The notes under the pieces: model-generated
Database searches by the model: none
What the model was told of the DNA's origin: nothing
The model's input: only the letters and a program-made list of their open reading frames with translations
Translations under genes and position numbers: made by a program
NCBI GenBank assembly: GCA_904420025.1
Contig: CAJFTW010000024.1
Location: forward strand, 1-36,785
Length of the DNA: 36,785 bases
Origin: Candidatus Pseudolachnospira avium
GTDB taxonomy: Bacteria > Bacillota > Clostridia > Lachnospirales > Lachnospiraceae
Direction: 5' to 3'
Shown: one piece after another, positions 1 to 7,116 of the stretch
How positions within the stretch are numbered: the first letter of the stretch is position 1
How the letters are laid out: every line of letters begins with the position of its first letter

Positions 1-696
1 GCGGCGCACCTCCCGGAGGATCTCCTCCGGCTCCCGGCTCCGCTCCCGGCCCCGGACGTAGGGGACAATGCAGTAGCTGCAGAAATTGTTGCAGCCGAAC
101 ATGATGTTAACCCCGGACTTAAAGGGGTACTTGCGCACCGCCGGCAGATCCTCCACAATCTGGTCCGTGCCCTGCCATATATCAATGACCTGCTTTTCCC
201 CGGACAGCCGCCGGTACAAAAGCTCCGCCAGCTTGAAGATATTGTGGGTGCCGAAAATCAGGTCAACAAACCGGTAGCTGGTCTGGATTTTTTGCACCAC
301 CGCCTCCTCCTGCATCATGCAGCCGCAGAGGGCGATGAGCTTCTCCGGGTGCTTTTTCTTCATGCTGCCCAGCACACCCAGGCGGCCGTAGACCCGCAGG
401 TTGGCGTTCTCCCGGACCGTGCAGGTGTTGTAGAGGACAAAATCCGCCTCCTCGCTGTTCGTCTCCTGAAAGCCAATCTCCCGTAGGATGCCCAAAAGCT
501 TCTCGGCATCCTTGGCATTCATCTGGCAGCCAAAATTGACTACGTTTGCAGTTTGGATATGGCCGGACGCTCGGTTTCGCTTCTCCACCAAGGCCCGGCA
601 TTTTTCTATGAAATACTGCTGCCGTTCCGGTTCATGGGTGGGAATACGCTCCTCCATGCCGGGTTCCGGGCAGCCATAGGAATGGGAATCACACAT
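1..696 (-). CDS. miaB: MiaB, tRNA 2-methylthio-N6-isopentenyladenosine synthase (3' end cut by window edge)
   Basis: Radical-SAM methylthiotransferase that adds a methylthio group to i6A37 of tRNAs reading codons that start with U. The visible 232 residues hold the N-terminal UPF0004 domain, with the three auxiliary-cluster cysteines in FGCQMNAKD (C57), YNTCTVRENA (C92) and ALCGC (C124 or C126). They also hold the start of the radical-SAM domain with its CxxxCxxC cluster, CNNFCSYC (C202, C206, C209). TVRENA is typical of MiaB rather than RimO or MtaB. The ATG at 696 is preceded by AGGAG about ten bases upstream. The gene has its own promoter at 763-792 and a GC-rich leader hairpin at 725-743. 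The C-terminal part of the radical-SAM domain and the TRAM domain lie outside the window. The identification is firm. Confidence 0.96.
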   Translation of the reverse strand, partial: MCDSHSYGCPEPGMEERIPTHEPERQQYFIEKCRALVEKRNRASGHIQTANVVNFGCQMNAKDAEKLLGILREIGFQETNSEEADFVLYNTCTVRENANLRVYGRLGVLGSMKKKHPEKLIALCGCMMQEEAVVQKIQTSYRFVDLIFGTHNIFKLAELLYRRLSGEKQVIDIWQGTDQIVEDLPAVRKYPFKSGVNIMFGCNNFCSYCIVPYVRGRERSREPEEILREVRR

Positions 697-724
697 AAAA
701 AGCTACTCCTGTATACCAAAATTG

Positions 725-743
725 GAGGGGCCAAAGGCCCCTC
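725..743 (-). promoter_or_regulatory. GC-rich hairpin in the miaB 5' leader
   Basis: A perfect 8-bp stem, GAGGGGCC / GGCCCCTC, with a three-base loop. It lies downstream of the predicted miaB promoter and about 30 bases upstream of the ATG. On the RNA strand it is followed by CCAATTTTGG, only a weak U-run. It could act as an attenuator or stabilise the leader. Confidence 0.5.
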
Positions 744-762
744 TCCCGTGGGAACAGCTACC

Positions 763-792
763 ATTATAGCATGAGGTTGCAAAAAGTGGCAA
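763..792 (-). promoter_or_regulatory. Sigma-A promoter for miaB
   Basis: On the minus strand a -35 TTGCCA (787-792) is followed by an 18-base spacer and a perfect -10 TATAAT (763-768). The -10 is preceded by TGC, giving an extended -10. The expected start point near 756 gives a leader of about 60 nt. Confidence 0.7.
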
Positions 793-904
793 GAAAATAA
801 AGTGAGGAATTTTTAGCTGCTAATGAAGAACCACGACTCCCACCGCGTCTATATCCGCTCCGGGCAGGCAGCCGGAGGAGATCAGCCGGACTCTGCTGGC
901 GGGA

Positions 905-1825
905 TCAGGCTCTGCCAATATCTGGCCAGCGCCTTAAAAACGCGATCCCCATCAGATCCGGGCCGTTGTGGGCTCCCACCAGGGTGCCAATCTGGGACAG
1001 CTCCGGCGCCGGTTCCGGCGAAAAGCCCACCGCCCGCAGTGCCTCCTGGAAGAAGGCCAGGAGCTCCTCCCCATCCGCCCGGGAAAGCCCGTACCCCACC
1101 TGTACCCAGTAGTCCTCCAGGCGGCTGGCGGACTTCCGCAGATAGGCTGCCGCCTGCCGGGCCAGCTCCGTCAGGGATTTTTTTCGCTTGCGGGTGATGG
1201 CGCTGAGGGAGATGGCACCGTTCCGGAACAGGATGACCGGCTTCAGGCCCAGGCCCACCGCCGCCAGCTTCACCAGCCCTCCAATCCTTCCGCCTTTATT
1301 CAGGTAGGAAAGATCACCGATGGTGAAAAAGGCACCGCCTTCCCCTTTGGATTTCTCCAGAATGTTAACCGTCTCCTCCAGGCTTTTTCCCGCATCCCGC
1401 AGCCCTACCGCCTCCCGGACCAGGAGCCCCTGGAAAAAGGTCAGCGCCTTGGTATCCACAACCTCGATGGCGGCCTCCGGGAATTCCTGCCGGATTTCTT
1501 CCGCCGCCAGCCGGGCAGAATTAAAGGAGCCGCTCATGGCGGAGGCCATGCACAGGCACAGGATTGCCTGGCCCGCCTCCGCCAGAGGGCGAAACACCTG
1601 GGCATAGTCCTCAATCCCCGGAAGGGAGGTCTTGGGGAAATCCCCCGGATGATCTTTCATTTTTTGATAAAACTCGTGGTAGGTGAAATCGTAGAAATCC
1701 CGCTTGTATTCGCCGTCGCTAAAGGCCACATACAGGGGAATTACACCGATTTCATGCTCCTGGCAATATTCCTTGGGCAGGTCGCAGCAGCTGTCGCTGA
1801 AAATGTGAAAGCCTGATGTATCCAT
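905..1825 (-). CDS. DegV family protein (fatty-acid binding)
   Basis: A 306-residue DegV/FakB-type protein. These proteins bind a long-chain fatty acid and, in Firmicutes that carry the kinase FakA, present it for phosphorylation and entry into phospholipid synthesis. The family signatures are visible: SDSCCDLP at residues 10-16 near the N-terminus, KTSLPG (65-70) and SAMSGSFNSAR (95-105), which form the lipid head-group pocket. The length is normal for the family (about 280-300). The ATG at 1825 was chosen over an upstream in-frame ATG at 1879 because an AGGGGA site sits just before it and the family's N-terminus starts there. It has its own promoter (1902-1929). No fakA-like gene is next to it, so its lipid and partner are unknown. 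The family is certain; the exact role is inferred. Confidence 0.92.
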   Translation of the reverse strand: MDTSGFHIFSDSCCDLPKEYCQEHEIGVIPLYVAFSDGEYKRDFYDFTYHEFYQKMKDHPGDFPKTSLPGIEDYAQVFRPLAEAGQAILCLCMASAMSGSFNSARLAAEEIRQEFPEAAIEVVDTKALTFFQGLLVREAVGLRDAGKSLEETVNILEKSKGEGGAFFTIGDLSYLNKGGRIGGLVKLAAVGLGLKPVILFRNGAISLSAITRKRKKSLTELARQAAAYLRKSASRLEDYWVQVGYGLSRADGEELLAFFQEALRAVGFSPEPAPELSQIGTLVGAHNGPDLMGIAFLRRWPDIGRA

Positions 1826-1862
1826 ATAAGATTCCCCTTTCCGATGCATTCTGTGAAGTGGT

Positions 1863-1891
1863 ATAAAAAACCGCCACAACTGGTTTTTTAT
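1863..1891 (-). promoter_or_regulatory. AT-rich inverted repeat in the degV leader
   Basis: A perfect 10-bp inverted repeat, ATAAAAAACC / GGTTTTTTAT, with a nine-base loop. It lies between the degV promoter and its ribosome binding site. In the transcript the 3' arm is U-rich, so it could work as a weak attenuator. As DNA it could be an operator. No function is demonstrated. Confidence 0.45.
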
Positions 1892-1901
1892 CCTTTATTC
1901 T

Positions 1902-1929
1902 ATTATACCCCGGGAATTCTGTATTTCAA
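1902..1929 (-). promoter_or_regulatory. Sigma-A promoter for degV
   Basis: Minus-strand -35 TTGAAA (1924-1929), 16-base spacer, -10 TATAAT (1902-1907), about 75 bases upstream of the degV ATG. Confidence 0.7.
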
Positions 1930-2004
1930 GCACTTTTGAGCGGCAATCCCCTTGGACCCGGGGCAGGCTTTCTCCTACTTCCGGCGATATTCCGCCGTTT
2001 GGTG

Positions 2005-2024
2005 ATGCCCGCGCCAGCGGGCAT
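2005..2024. other. Perfect short inverted repeat, ATGCCCGC / GCGGGCAT
   Basis: An 8-bp stem with a four-base loop in the gap between degV and the XRE regulator, just beyond the regulator's terminator. No T-run follows on either strand, so it is not itself a convincing terminator. Confidence 0.35.
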
Positions 2025-2036
2025 GGGTGTTTCGTG

Positions 2037-2078
2037 AAAAAATGCAGCCGGATTTTGGATTTTTGCCTCCGGCTGCAT
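2037..2078 (-). terminator. Rho-independent terminator of the XRE regulator gene
   Basis: On the minus strand an 11-bp perfect stem, ATGCAGCCGGA / TCCGGCTGCAT (2068-2078 with 2042-2052), is followed by a run of six T. It begins 12 bases after the regulator's stop codon. Confidence 0.85.
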
Positions 2079-2089
2079 GTTCTGTGGTT

Positions 2090-2695
2090 TTATTTCACTT
2101 TCCAAATATATCTCCAGTATTTCAAATCCAGCACAATCAGGCAGACGGCAGTGGCCACATCGGCCAGCAGATACCGGAGCCCTGCGGAGGATACGGGAAT
2201 CAGACGGGGCAGGAAAAAGATGGAAAAGATCAAAAGAGCGCCCAGAAGAATCTGGAGCCGCTGCAGCCGGTGGCGTTTCTGCATATCCAGGGAGGTGCGG
2301 AACATCAGCAGAAGACCGACTGCCAGGATGGCCAGCCAGTACCATGGCAGGTCACTGTATAACCCCGAAGAATACCCGTCCCAACCGGCATTGATCAGAA
2401 GGGCGCCGGCCGCCCGCCCCACCAGCATCCGGGCACTGTGCCGCCGCTCCCGCTCCGTCAAGGGGCCAGAGAGGGCTTCCGTCTGTTGATCCGGCACCTC
2501 CGGCTGGGCGGTCAGAACCGAAACCTGTGTCTCCAGCAGCACAGCCAGCTGGGCCAGGTTGGCGGCATTGGGGCAGCTCTTTCCAGACTCCCACTTGGCC
2601 ACCGCCTGACGGCTGATTCCCAGCTGATCCGCCACATACTCCTGGGACAGCTTCAGCTGTGTGCGTCGGGCTTTGATGTTTTCTCCCAGTGTCAT
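2090..2695 (-). CDS. XRE-family regulator with three C-terminal membrane helices
   Basis: A 201-residue protein with an N-terminal Cro/C1-type helix-turn-helix (residues about 5-58, including LSQEYVADQLGISRQAVAKW). A linker follows, and then three hydrophobic stretches (about 117-133, 148-163 and 177-192) that should place the protein in the cytoplasmic membrane. Firmicute XRE regulators with this build are commonly of unknown signal. The ATG at 2695 is chosen because AGGAGGTG precedes it at good distance; an upstream in-frame ATG at 2752 lies upstream of the predicted promoter. The gene is monocistronic, with a promoter at 2719-2748 and a strong terminator at 2037-2078. Targets are unknown; autoregulation is only a guess. 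Confidence 0.85.
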   Translation of the reverse strand: MTLGENIKARRTQLKLSQEYVADQLGISRQAVAKWESGKSCPNAANLAQLAVLLETQVSVLTAQPEVPDQQTEALSGPLTERERRHSARMLVGRAAGALLINAGWDGYSSGLYSDLPWYWLAILAVGLLLMFRTSLDMQKRHRLQRLQILLGALLIFSIFFLPRLIPVSSAGLRYLLADVATAVCLIVLDLKYWRYIWKVK

Positions 2696-2718
2696 GAAAC
2701 GCACCTCCTTCTGCCCCC

Positions 2719-2748
2719 ATTCTACCGCAGAGAGCCGGCTGCGCACAA
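2719..2748 (-). promoter_or_regulatory. Promoter for the XRE regulator gene
   Basis: Minus-strand -35 TTGTGC (2743-2748), 18-base spacer, -10 TAGAAT (2719-2724). The leader would be short (about 15-20 nt) and includes the AGGAGG site. Confidence 0.55.
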
Positions 2749-2868
2749 GCAACTATCCCGCAACCAGCCGGTTTTTCCCGGATTTTCCGCTATTCATACC
2801 GGCTGTCTGCCTCGGAAGTAACTTCGGCGACCGGAATGCGGGCGAAGAAGGACTGCCATGATATAATC

Positions 2869-3483
2869 TCATATAGAATCCCTCCGGAACCCCTTCTCCG
2901 TCACCACCTGGTCCATCCGCCGGTCTGTCTCCTCCGCCGGCACCTGCTCCAGAAGCTGGCATTCAAAGGCCAGGCCCCAGACGGTCAGCTGGGGATGGGC
3001 GGCCAGATACCGGTCGTAGTAACCGCCGCCGTAGCCCACCCGGCGGCCGGTGCGGTCAAAGGCCACCCCAGGGGCCAGCATCAGCCCCTGGGAGATGTCC
3101 ACCAGCGGGCAGTCCGGCCGGGGCTCCCGGATGCCGAAGGCGCCGGGCTCCAGATCCTCCCAGCGCTGAATCCGGTAGAAATCCATGGTTTTCCCGTGGA
3201 CCCGGGGCACGGCCACCGTCTTCCCCTGGCGCCAGGCATCCTCCACAATGCCGGCGGGGGAAATCTCGTTTTTGGCGTCTATGTAGGCCAGGATCACCGG
3301 CGCTTCCCGGTATTCCCGGCTGGCGAGGATAACATCCGCCATCTGCCGGGAGGCCTGTTCCCGCTCCTCCAGGGCCATGGCCATCCGCAGGGCGCGGCAA
3401 TGCTTCCGTATTGCCTTCTTTTCCTCCTGCACTGCCTCCGGCGCCGCCTTTGCCGGCAGCTCGCTCTGTCTGGTCTCTCCCAT
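2869..3483 (-). CDS. 5-formyltetrahydrofolate cyclo-ligase
   Basis: A 204-residue enzyme of folate metabolism that converts 5-formyl-THF plus ATP to 5,10-methenyl-THF, recycling the stored folate form. The family hallmarks are present: ILAYIDAKNEI (64-74), where the substrate lies; PGVAFDRTGRRVGYGGGYYD (138-157), the ATP/phosphate loop; and the C-terminal VPAEETDRRMDQVVTE (181-196). Length is normal. The ATG at 3483 has GAGGAGG eight bases upstream. It lies 14 bases after ynzC and probably ends the transcript that starts at the flavoprotein promoter near 6.6 kb. The first 20 or so residues are a poorly conserved extension. Confidence 0.95.
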   Translation of the reverse strand: MGETRQSELPAKAAPEAVQEEKKAIRKHCRALRMAMALEEREQASRQMADVILASREYREAPVILAYIDAKNEISPAGIVEDAWRQGKTVAVPRVHGKTMDFYRIQRWEDLEPGAFGIREPRPDCPLVDISQGLMLAPGVAFDRTGRRVGYGGGYYDRYLAAHPQLTVWGLAFECQLLEQVPAEETDRRMDQVVTEKGFRRDSI

Positions 3484-3497
3484 TGCTGCGCCTCCTC

Positions 3498-3722
3498 TCA
3501 GTGTTTCTTCCCCTTGTGGCCGTATTTTTCTCCCAGATCCACCACCCGGCCGTCCGGATACTGGATTTTGGTGTTGTTCAGGGTCCCGCGCAGGTTTTCC
3601 CGCACCGCATGGATATACTCCATCCGCAGCCGGGCTTGTTCCTTCTCCTCCTCCGGCGTCAGGGTGCCGGCCTTCTTTTTCCGATAGAGCTCGTTGATCC
3701 GCTCAATGTCTTTCATGTCCAT
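3498..3722 (-). CDS. YnzC-like DUF896 small protein
   Basis: A 74-residue protein of the UPF0291/DUF896 family, related to B. subtilis YnzC. A helical hairpin is formed by RINELYRKKKAGTLTPEEE and the following helix, followed by a basic tail ending GHKGKKH. The molecular role is not established; the family is widespread in Firmicutes. The start at 3722 is set by AGGAGGT seven bases upstream; a second ATG two codons later is too far from it. The start overlaps the last ten bases of the preceding flavoprotein gene, so translation is probably coupled. Family assignment is solid, function unknown. Confidence 0.92.
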   Translation of the reverse strand: MDMKDIERINELYRKKKAGTLTPEEEKEQARLRMEYIHAVRENLRGTLNNTKIQYPDGRVVDLGEKYGHKGKKH

Positions 3723-5308
3723 GGACTGTACCTCCTGATAATTTCCTCCGCCACCCGGATGCCGTCCGCCGCCGCGGAGGTGATGCCGCCGGCAAAGCCG
3801 GCCCCCTCCCCGCAGGGGAACAGCCCCTTCACCGGGCTTTCGGTTTGGGTATCCCGCTCAATGCGCACCGGGGACGAGGTACGGCTCTCCACACCGGAGA
3901 ACACCGCATCCGGCCGGTCAAAGCCGGGAATCTTTTTTCCAAACTGCTCCATGGCAGCCATCAGGCAGCCGGAAAGGCTTTCCGGCAATACCGGGCGCAG
4001 GCTGCTCAGCTGCCAGCCGCCGCACAGATCCGGCGTTACATCCCCCAGGGCGGTGGAGGGCCGGTTGTCCCGGAAATCCTGCCAGAGCTGCACCGGGATC
4101 TGCCCTTCCCCGGCCCGGAAGGCGGCCTCCTCCAGCTGCCGCTGAAAGGCAATCCCAGCCAGAGGCCCGTCCCCCGGGAAGTCCTCCCGGCGCACCGTGA
4201 CAATCAGCGCCGAGTTGGCGTTGCGTCCGTCCCGGGCCGCCCGGCTCATGCCGTTGACGGCCAGGCGTCCCGGTTCCGAGGAGGCGTTGACCACCTGGCC
4301 ACCGGGGCACATACAGAAGGAGTAGACGCCCCTTCCCTCCCCGGTCTGGGCGGTCAGCTTGTAATCCGCCGCCGGCAGGAAGCGCCGGTCTGAGGTGCCG
4401 TACTGGGCCAGCTGGATCATCTCCTGGGGGTGCTCCACCCGCAGGCCCACGGCAAAATCCTTGGCCCGCATGGGAACGCCCCGCTCCGCCAGCCGGGCAA
4501 AGGTATCCCGGGCGCTGTGGCCCACCGCCAGGACCAGCGCCTCCACCGGGATCCGGCAGGCCTCCCCGCCTTTCTGCACGGTGACGGAGCGCAGGGCGCC
4601 GGCCTCCAGGTGAAAGTCCGTCACCTGGGCGTGGAACCAGATCTCCCCTTCGGCATCCAGAATCCGCTGCCGGAGATTTTTCACCACCTGCCGCAGCACG
4701 TCCGTGCCAATATGAGGCTTGTTCCAATAGAGGATGGAGGGGTCTGCTCCCGCCTCCACAAAGCGGCTGAGCACCCGGAAAATCCGGCCGTTCCCGTCTT
4801 TCACCTGGGTGTTCAGCTTTCCGTCCGAGAAGGTGCCGGCGCCTCCCTCCCCAAACTGTACATTGGAATTTTCCTTCAGCGGGCCGCCGGCCCAGAAGGC
4901 CTCCACATCCCGGCTCCGCTCCTCCACCGGCGCGCCCCGCTCCAGCAGCAGGGGGCGGTACCCTTCTTCCGCCAGAAGCAGGGCGGCAAAGAGCCCCGCC
5001 GGCCCGGCGCCTACCACCACCGGCCGCTGGCCCAGCGGTGTGGTTCCATGCTCCGGTACCTGGTAGCGCCGCTCGGCTCCCCGGCTCACCTTGTGGCTGC
5101 GGCACTTCCGCAGCGCCGCCTCCTCATCCGGCAGCCGCACCTCCACTGTGTACACATAGTGGAGCTCCTCCCGCTTCCGGGCGTCCAGAGACAGCTTCCG
5201 GATGGCCAGCTGGTCCTCCCGGCAGGAGATGCCCTCCCGCCGCACCGCCCGCAGCAGATCCTCCCGCCGGTGTTCCACCGGCAGCTTGATGTTTGTTATC
5301 TGTATCAT
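3713..5308 (-). CDS. FAD-dependent dehydrogenase of the COG2509 type
   Basis: A 531-residue flavoprotein of the uncharacterised FAD-dependent dehydrogenase family. An N-terminal domain (about 1-80, ferredoxin-like fold in the family) precedes a Rossmann FAD-binding motif, VVVGAGPAGLFAA (97-109), and LLLERG (120-125). NVQFGEGGAGTFSDGKLNT and the C-terminal GLFPCGEGAGFAGGITSAA motif are typical and contact the flavin. The substrate is unknown. The ATG at 5308 is preferred to a far upstream ATG at 5491, because the extra 61 codons lie inside the preceding gene and look non-coding, and an AGGAA site sits before 5308. It follows the other flavoprotein gene by 13 bases and overlaps ynzC at its 3' end, so these form one transcript. 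Confidence 0.92.
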   Translation of the reverse strand: MIQITNIKLPVEHRREDLLRAVRREGISCREDQLAIRKLSLDARKREELHYVYTVEVRLPDEEAALRKCRSHKVSRGAERRYQVPEHGTTPLGQRPVVVGAGPAGLFAALLLAEEGYRPLLLERGAPVEERSRDVEAFWAGGPLKENSNVQFGEGGAGTFSDGKLNTQVKDGNGRIFRVLSRFVEAGADPSILYWNKPHIGTDVLRQVVKNLRQRILDAEGEIWFHAQVTDFHLEAGALRSVTVQKGGEACRIPVEALVLAVGHSARDTFARLAERGVPMRAKDFAVGLRVEHPQEMIQLAQYGTSDRRFLPAADYKLTAQTGEGRGVYSFCMCPGGQVVNASSEPGRLAVNGMSRAARDGRNANSALIVTVRREDFPGDGPLAGIAFQRQLEEAAFRAGEGQIPVQLWQDFRDNRPSTALGDVTPDLCGGWQLSSLRPVLPESLSGCLMAAMEQFGKKIPGFDRPDAVFSGVESRTSSPVRIERDTQTESPVKGLFPCGEGAGFAGGITSAAADGIRVAEEIIRRYSPWT

Positions 5309-5321
5309 AATCGTTCCTGTT

Positions 5322-6566
5322 CTATGTAATGATGATTTTCTTCGGGCGCACGTACCGGGCCGCACCCTGTCCGGCCAGCCTTCCGCTGGTCCAGGCCCAG
5401 TGCAGATTGTAGCCGCCGCATATTCCGTCCACGTCCAACAGCTCCCCGGCCAAAAAGAGCCCCGGGGCAAGATGGGATTCCAGGGAGGCATCCACCTCCG
5501 TCAAAGGAATGCCGCCGGCACAGGCCTGGGCGGAACCGAAGCCCTTGGTCCCGGTGATCTCCACGGTCAGCTGTTTGCACAGCGCCAGCAGCCGTTCCAG
5601 CTTCTTCTCCGGGATTTGTCCCCAGGTATCCTCCAGGGAGATGCCGGCCTGGGAGAGCAGGGCTTCCGCCAGCTTCCGGGGCAGGAGGCCATTTAGGAAA
5701 TCCCCGCTGCGCCAGGCAGGATGGGACTGCTGCCGCTGCCTCCACGCGTCCCGCAGCATTTCGGCTTCCTCCTCCGGGAAAAAGTCCAGCTGCGCTTCCG
5801 GATGCCCTCCCGCTTCCAGGGCCTGGGAGGCAAAGCGGCTCACCTGAAAAACCGGAATTCCGGAAATGCCATAGTCCGTCAGCTGCAGCTCCCCGGTGTC
5901 CTCCGAGAGCACACAGCCCTTTGCCAGCAGGCGGATCCGCGCCTGGGTCCGGACTCCCGCCACCTTCCGGAAGGGAAAGCCTTTGGCAGTCAGCTGTACC
6001 AGGGCCGGTGTCACCGGCACCAGGGAATGGCCCAGGCTCTGGGCCAGCCGATAGCCGCTGCCATCGGAACCGGTGGCAGGCGCCGCCTTCCCTCCCGCTG
6101 CCAGCACCACCGCCTCCGCCTGCATCCGGCAGGTACCGGCCTGGGCCAGGAAGCCTTTTTCCGTGCGGTGGAGGCTTTCCACCTTTCGCCCGCATTCCAT
6201 CTGCACCGCCAGCTCTTTCGCCCGCCACACCAGGGCGTCCCGGATGGAGGCGGCCTGTTCACTGCGGGGGTACACATAGCCATTCCGCGCGGAAGGGGCA
6301 ACGCCCAGTTCCCGGAAAAAGCTCACCGCATCCTCCGGCGAAAAGGTGGCCAGCAGCGGTTCCAGCAGAGCCGGGCATTGGGTGCGGAACTGCTGGGGGG
6401 AGAGGCGGAGGTTGGTAAAGTTGCACTTTCCGTTGCCGGTGGCCAGAATCTTCTTCCCCGGCTCGCCCCCTCCTTCCCAGAGCGCAACCGAAGCGCCCTT
6501 CTCCGCCGCCGCTATGGCGGCCATCAGCCCGGCAGCTCCGCCGCCGATCACCAGCACCCTTCCCAT
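5322..6566 (-). CDS. NAD(P)/FAD-dependent oxidoreductase, HI0933/BaiN family
   Basis: A 414-residue flavoprotein of the HI0933-like family, which includes BaiN and proteins often labelled aminoacetone oxidase-like. It has an N-terminal dinucleotide-binding motif VLVIGGGAAGLMAA (4-17), the diagnostic KILATGNGKCNFTN, and the C-terminal GLFLAGELLDVDGICGGYN that closes over FAD. Length is normal. GGAGGT lies five bases before the ATG at 6566. It has a good promoter overlapping the end of the upstream gene (6618-6647) and a leader hairpin at 6584-6608. It is the first gene of a run with the COG2509 flavoprotein, ynzC and 5-FTHF cyclo-ligase. The physiological substrate cannot be told from sequence. 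Confidence 0.92.
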   Translation of the reverse strand: MGRVLVIGGGAAGLMAAIAAAEKGASVALWEGGGEPGKKILATGNGKCNFTNLRLSPQQFRTQCPALLEPLLATFSPEDAVSFFRELGVAPSARNGYVYPRSEQAASIRDALVWRAKELAVQMECGRKVESLHRTEKGFLAQAGTCRMQAEAVVLAAGGKAAPATGSDGSGYRLAQSLGHSLVPVTPALVQLTAKGFPFRKVAGVRTQARIRLLAKGCVLSEDTGELQLTDYGISGIPVFQVSRFASQALEAGGHPEAQLDFFPEEEAEMLRDAWRQRQQSHPAWRSGDFLNGLLPRKLAEALLSQAGISLEDTWGQIPEKKLERLLALCKQLTVEITGTKGFGSAQACAGGIPLTEVDASLESHLAPGLFLAGELLDVDGICGGYNLHWAWTSGRLAGQGAARYVRPKKIIIT

Positions 6567-6583
6567 GCTTTACCTCCCATTTT

Positions 6584-6608
6584 GCAGCTCTTTGTGTGAC
6601 CGAGCTGC
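6584..6608 (-). promoter_or_regulatory. Leader hairpin before the HI0933-type flavoprotein gene
   Basis: A 7-bp perfect stem, GCAGCTC / GAGCTGC, with an 11-base loop. It lies between the predicted transcription start and the ribosome binding site. There is no T-run, so it is not a terminator. Confidence 0.4.
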
Positions 6609-6617
6609 CTTGGGGCT

Positions 6618-6647
6618 ATTCTATCATTTCTGTTCCGGGTCCGTCAA
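6618..6647 (-). promoter_or_regulatory. Promoter of the flavoprotein operon
   Basis: Minus-strand -35 TTGACG (6642-6647), 18-base spacer, extended -10 TGATAGAAT with the hexamer at 6618-6623. The -35 overlaps the stop codon of the BofC-domain gene, so the operon can start independently. Confidence 0.7.
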
Positions 6648-7042
6648 CTTGTTATGGACTCCAGGTAATGATACAGCTCGTCCTCACTGGAAAGGGTAAT
6701 ACCCTCTGCCAGCTCCTCTTGGTCCGAGGGCGCCAGGTCCTCCGCCGACAGGGGAATCCGCTTGAACACTGTATCCGCATCCGGATAGCAGACCACCAGT
6801 CCTTCCTCGGTGAGACGCACCCGGTAAGCTGGCGCTTCCGTCTCCGGCTCAGCGGCCACCGTGGCCTCCGCAGCCAGGGGCTCCTGGGGCAGGGTGGCCC
6901 GGACCCAGGCATGGGTCTCCGGCGGCGTCCACTCCCGGAAAATTACAGTTTCCTCCGGCTCCTCAGGGCCCTGGTAGCTGAGGGCAATCGCTCCAAAGCA
7001 GAGCACGGCGGCAAGAAAAAAACAGATACTATACTTTTTCAT
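6644..7042 (-). CDS. Secreted or anchored protein with a BofC C-terminal-like domain
   Basis: A 132-residue protein with an N-terminal hydrophobic segment (YSICFFLAAVLCFGAIAL, 4-21) acting as signal or anchor, and a low-complexity Glu/Ala/Pro linker to about residue 70. The C-terminal segment from YRVRLTEEG to LYHYLES resembles the BofC C-terminal domain. In B. subtilis BofC is a forespore inhibitor of the SpoIVB protease in the sigma-K checkpoint. Proteins with only this domain are common in Clostridia and not necessarily sporulation-specific. The ATG at 7042 has AAAGGAG at the right distance. It follows the SpoVB-like gene by 74 bases. The domain call is from pattern recognition only, hence moderate confidence in function. 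Confidence 0.72.
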   Translation of the reverse strand: MKKYSICFFLAAVLCFGAIALSYQGPEEPEETVIFREWTPPETHAWVRATLPQEPLAAEATVAAEPETEAPAYRVRLTEEGLVVCYPDADTVFKRIPLSAEDLAPSDQEELAEGITLSSEDELYHYLESITS

Positions 7043-7116
7043 GGCACACTCCTTTGGGTATAGTATCTGTCTATTTTTCCTTTTTTAACCGTACCGGATG
7101 GATAAAAATTTAGGAT

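Noticed and set aside
725-743. The hairpin as terminator of degV
   Set aside because: The miaB promoter (763-792) lies between degV and the hairpin, so it belongs to the miaB leader; the T-run is also weak. No clear degV terminator was found.
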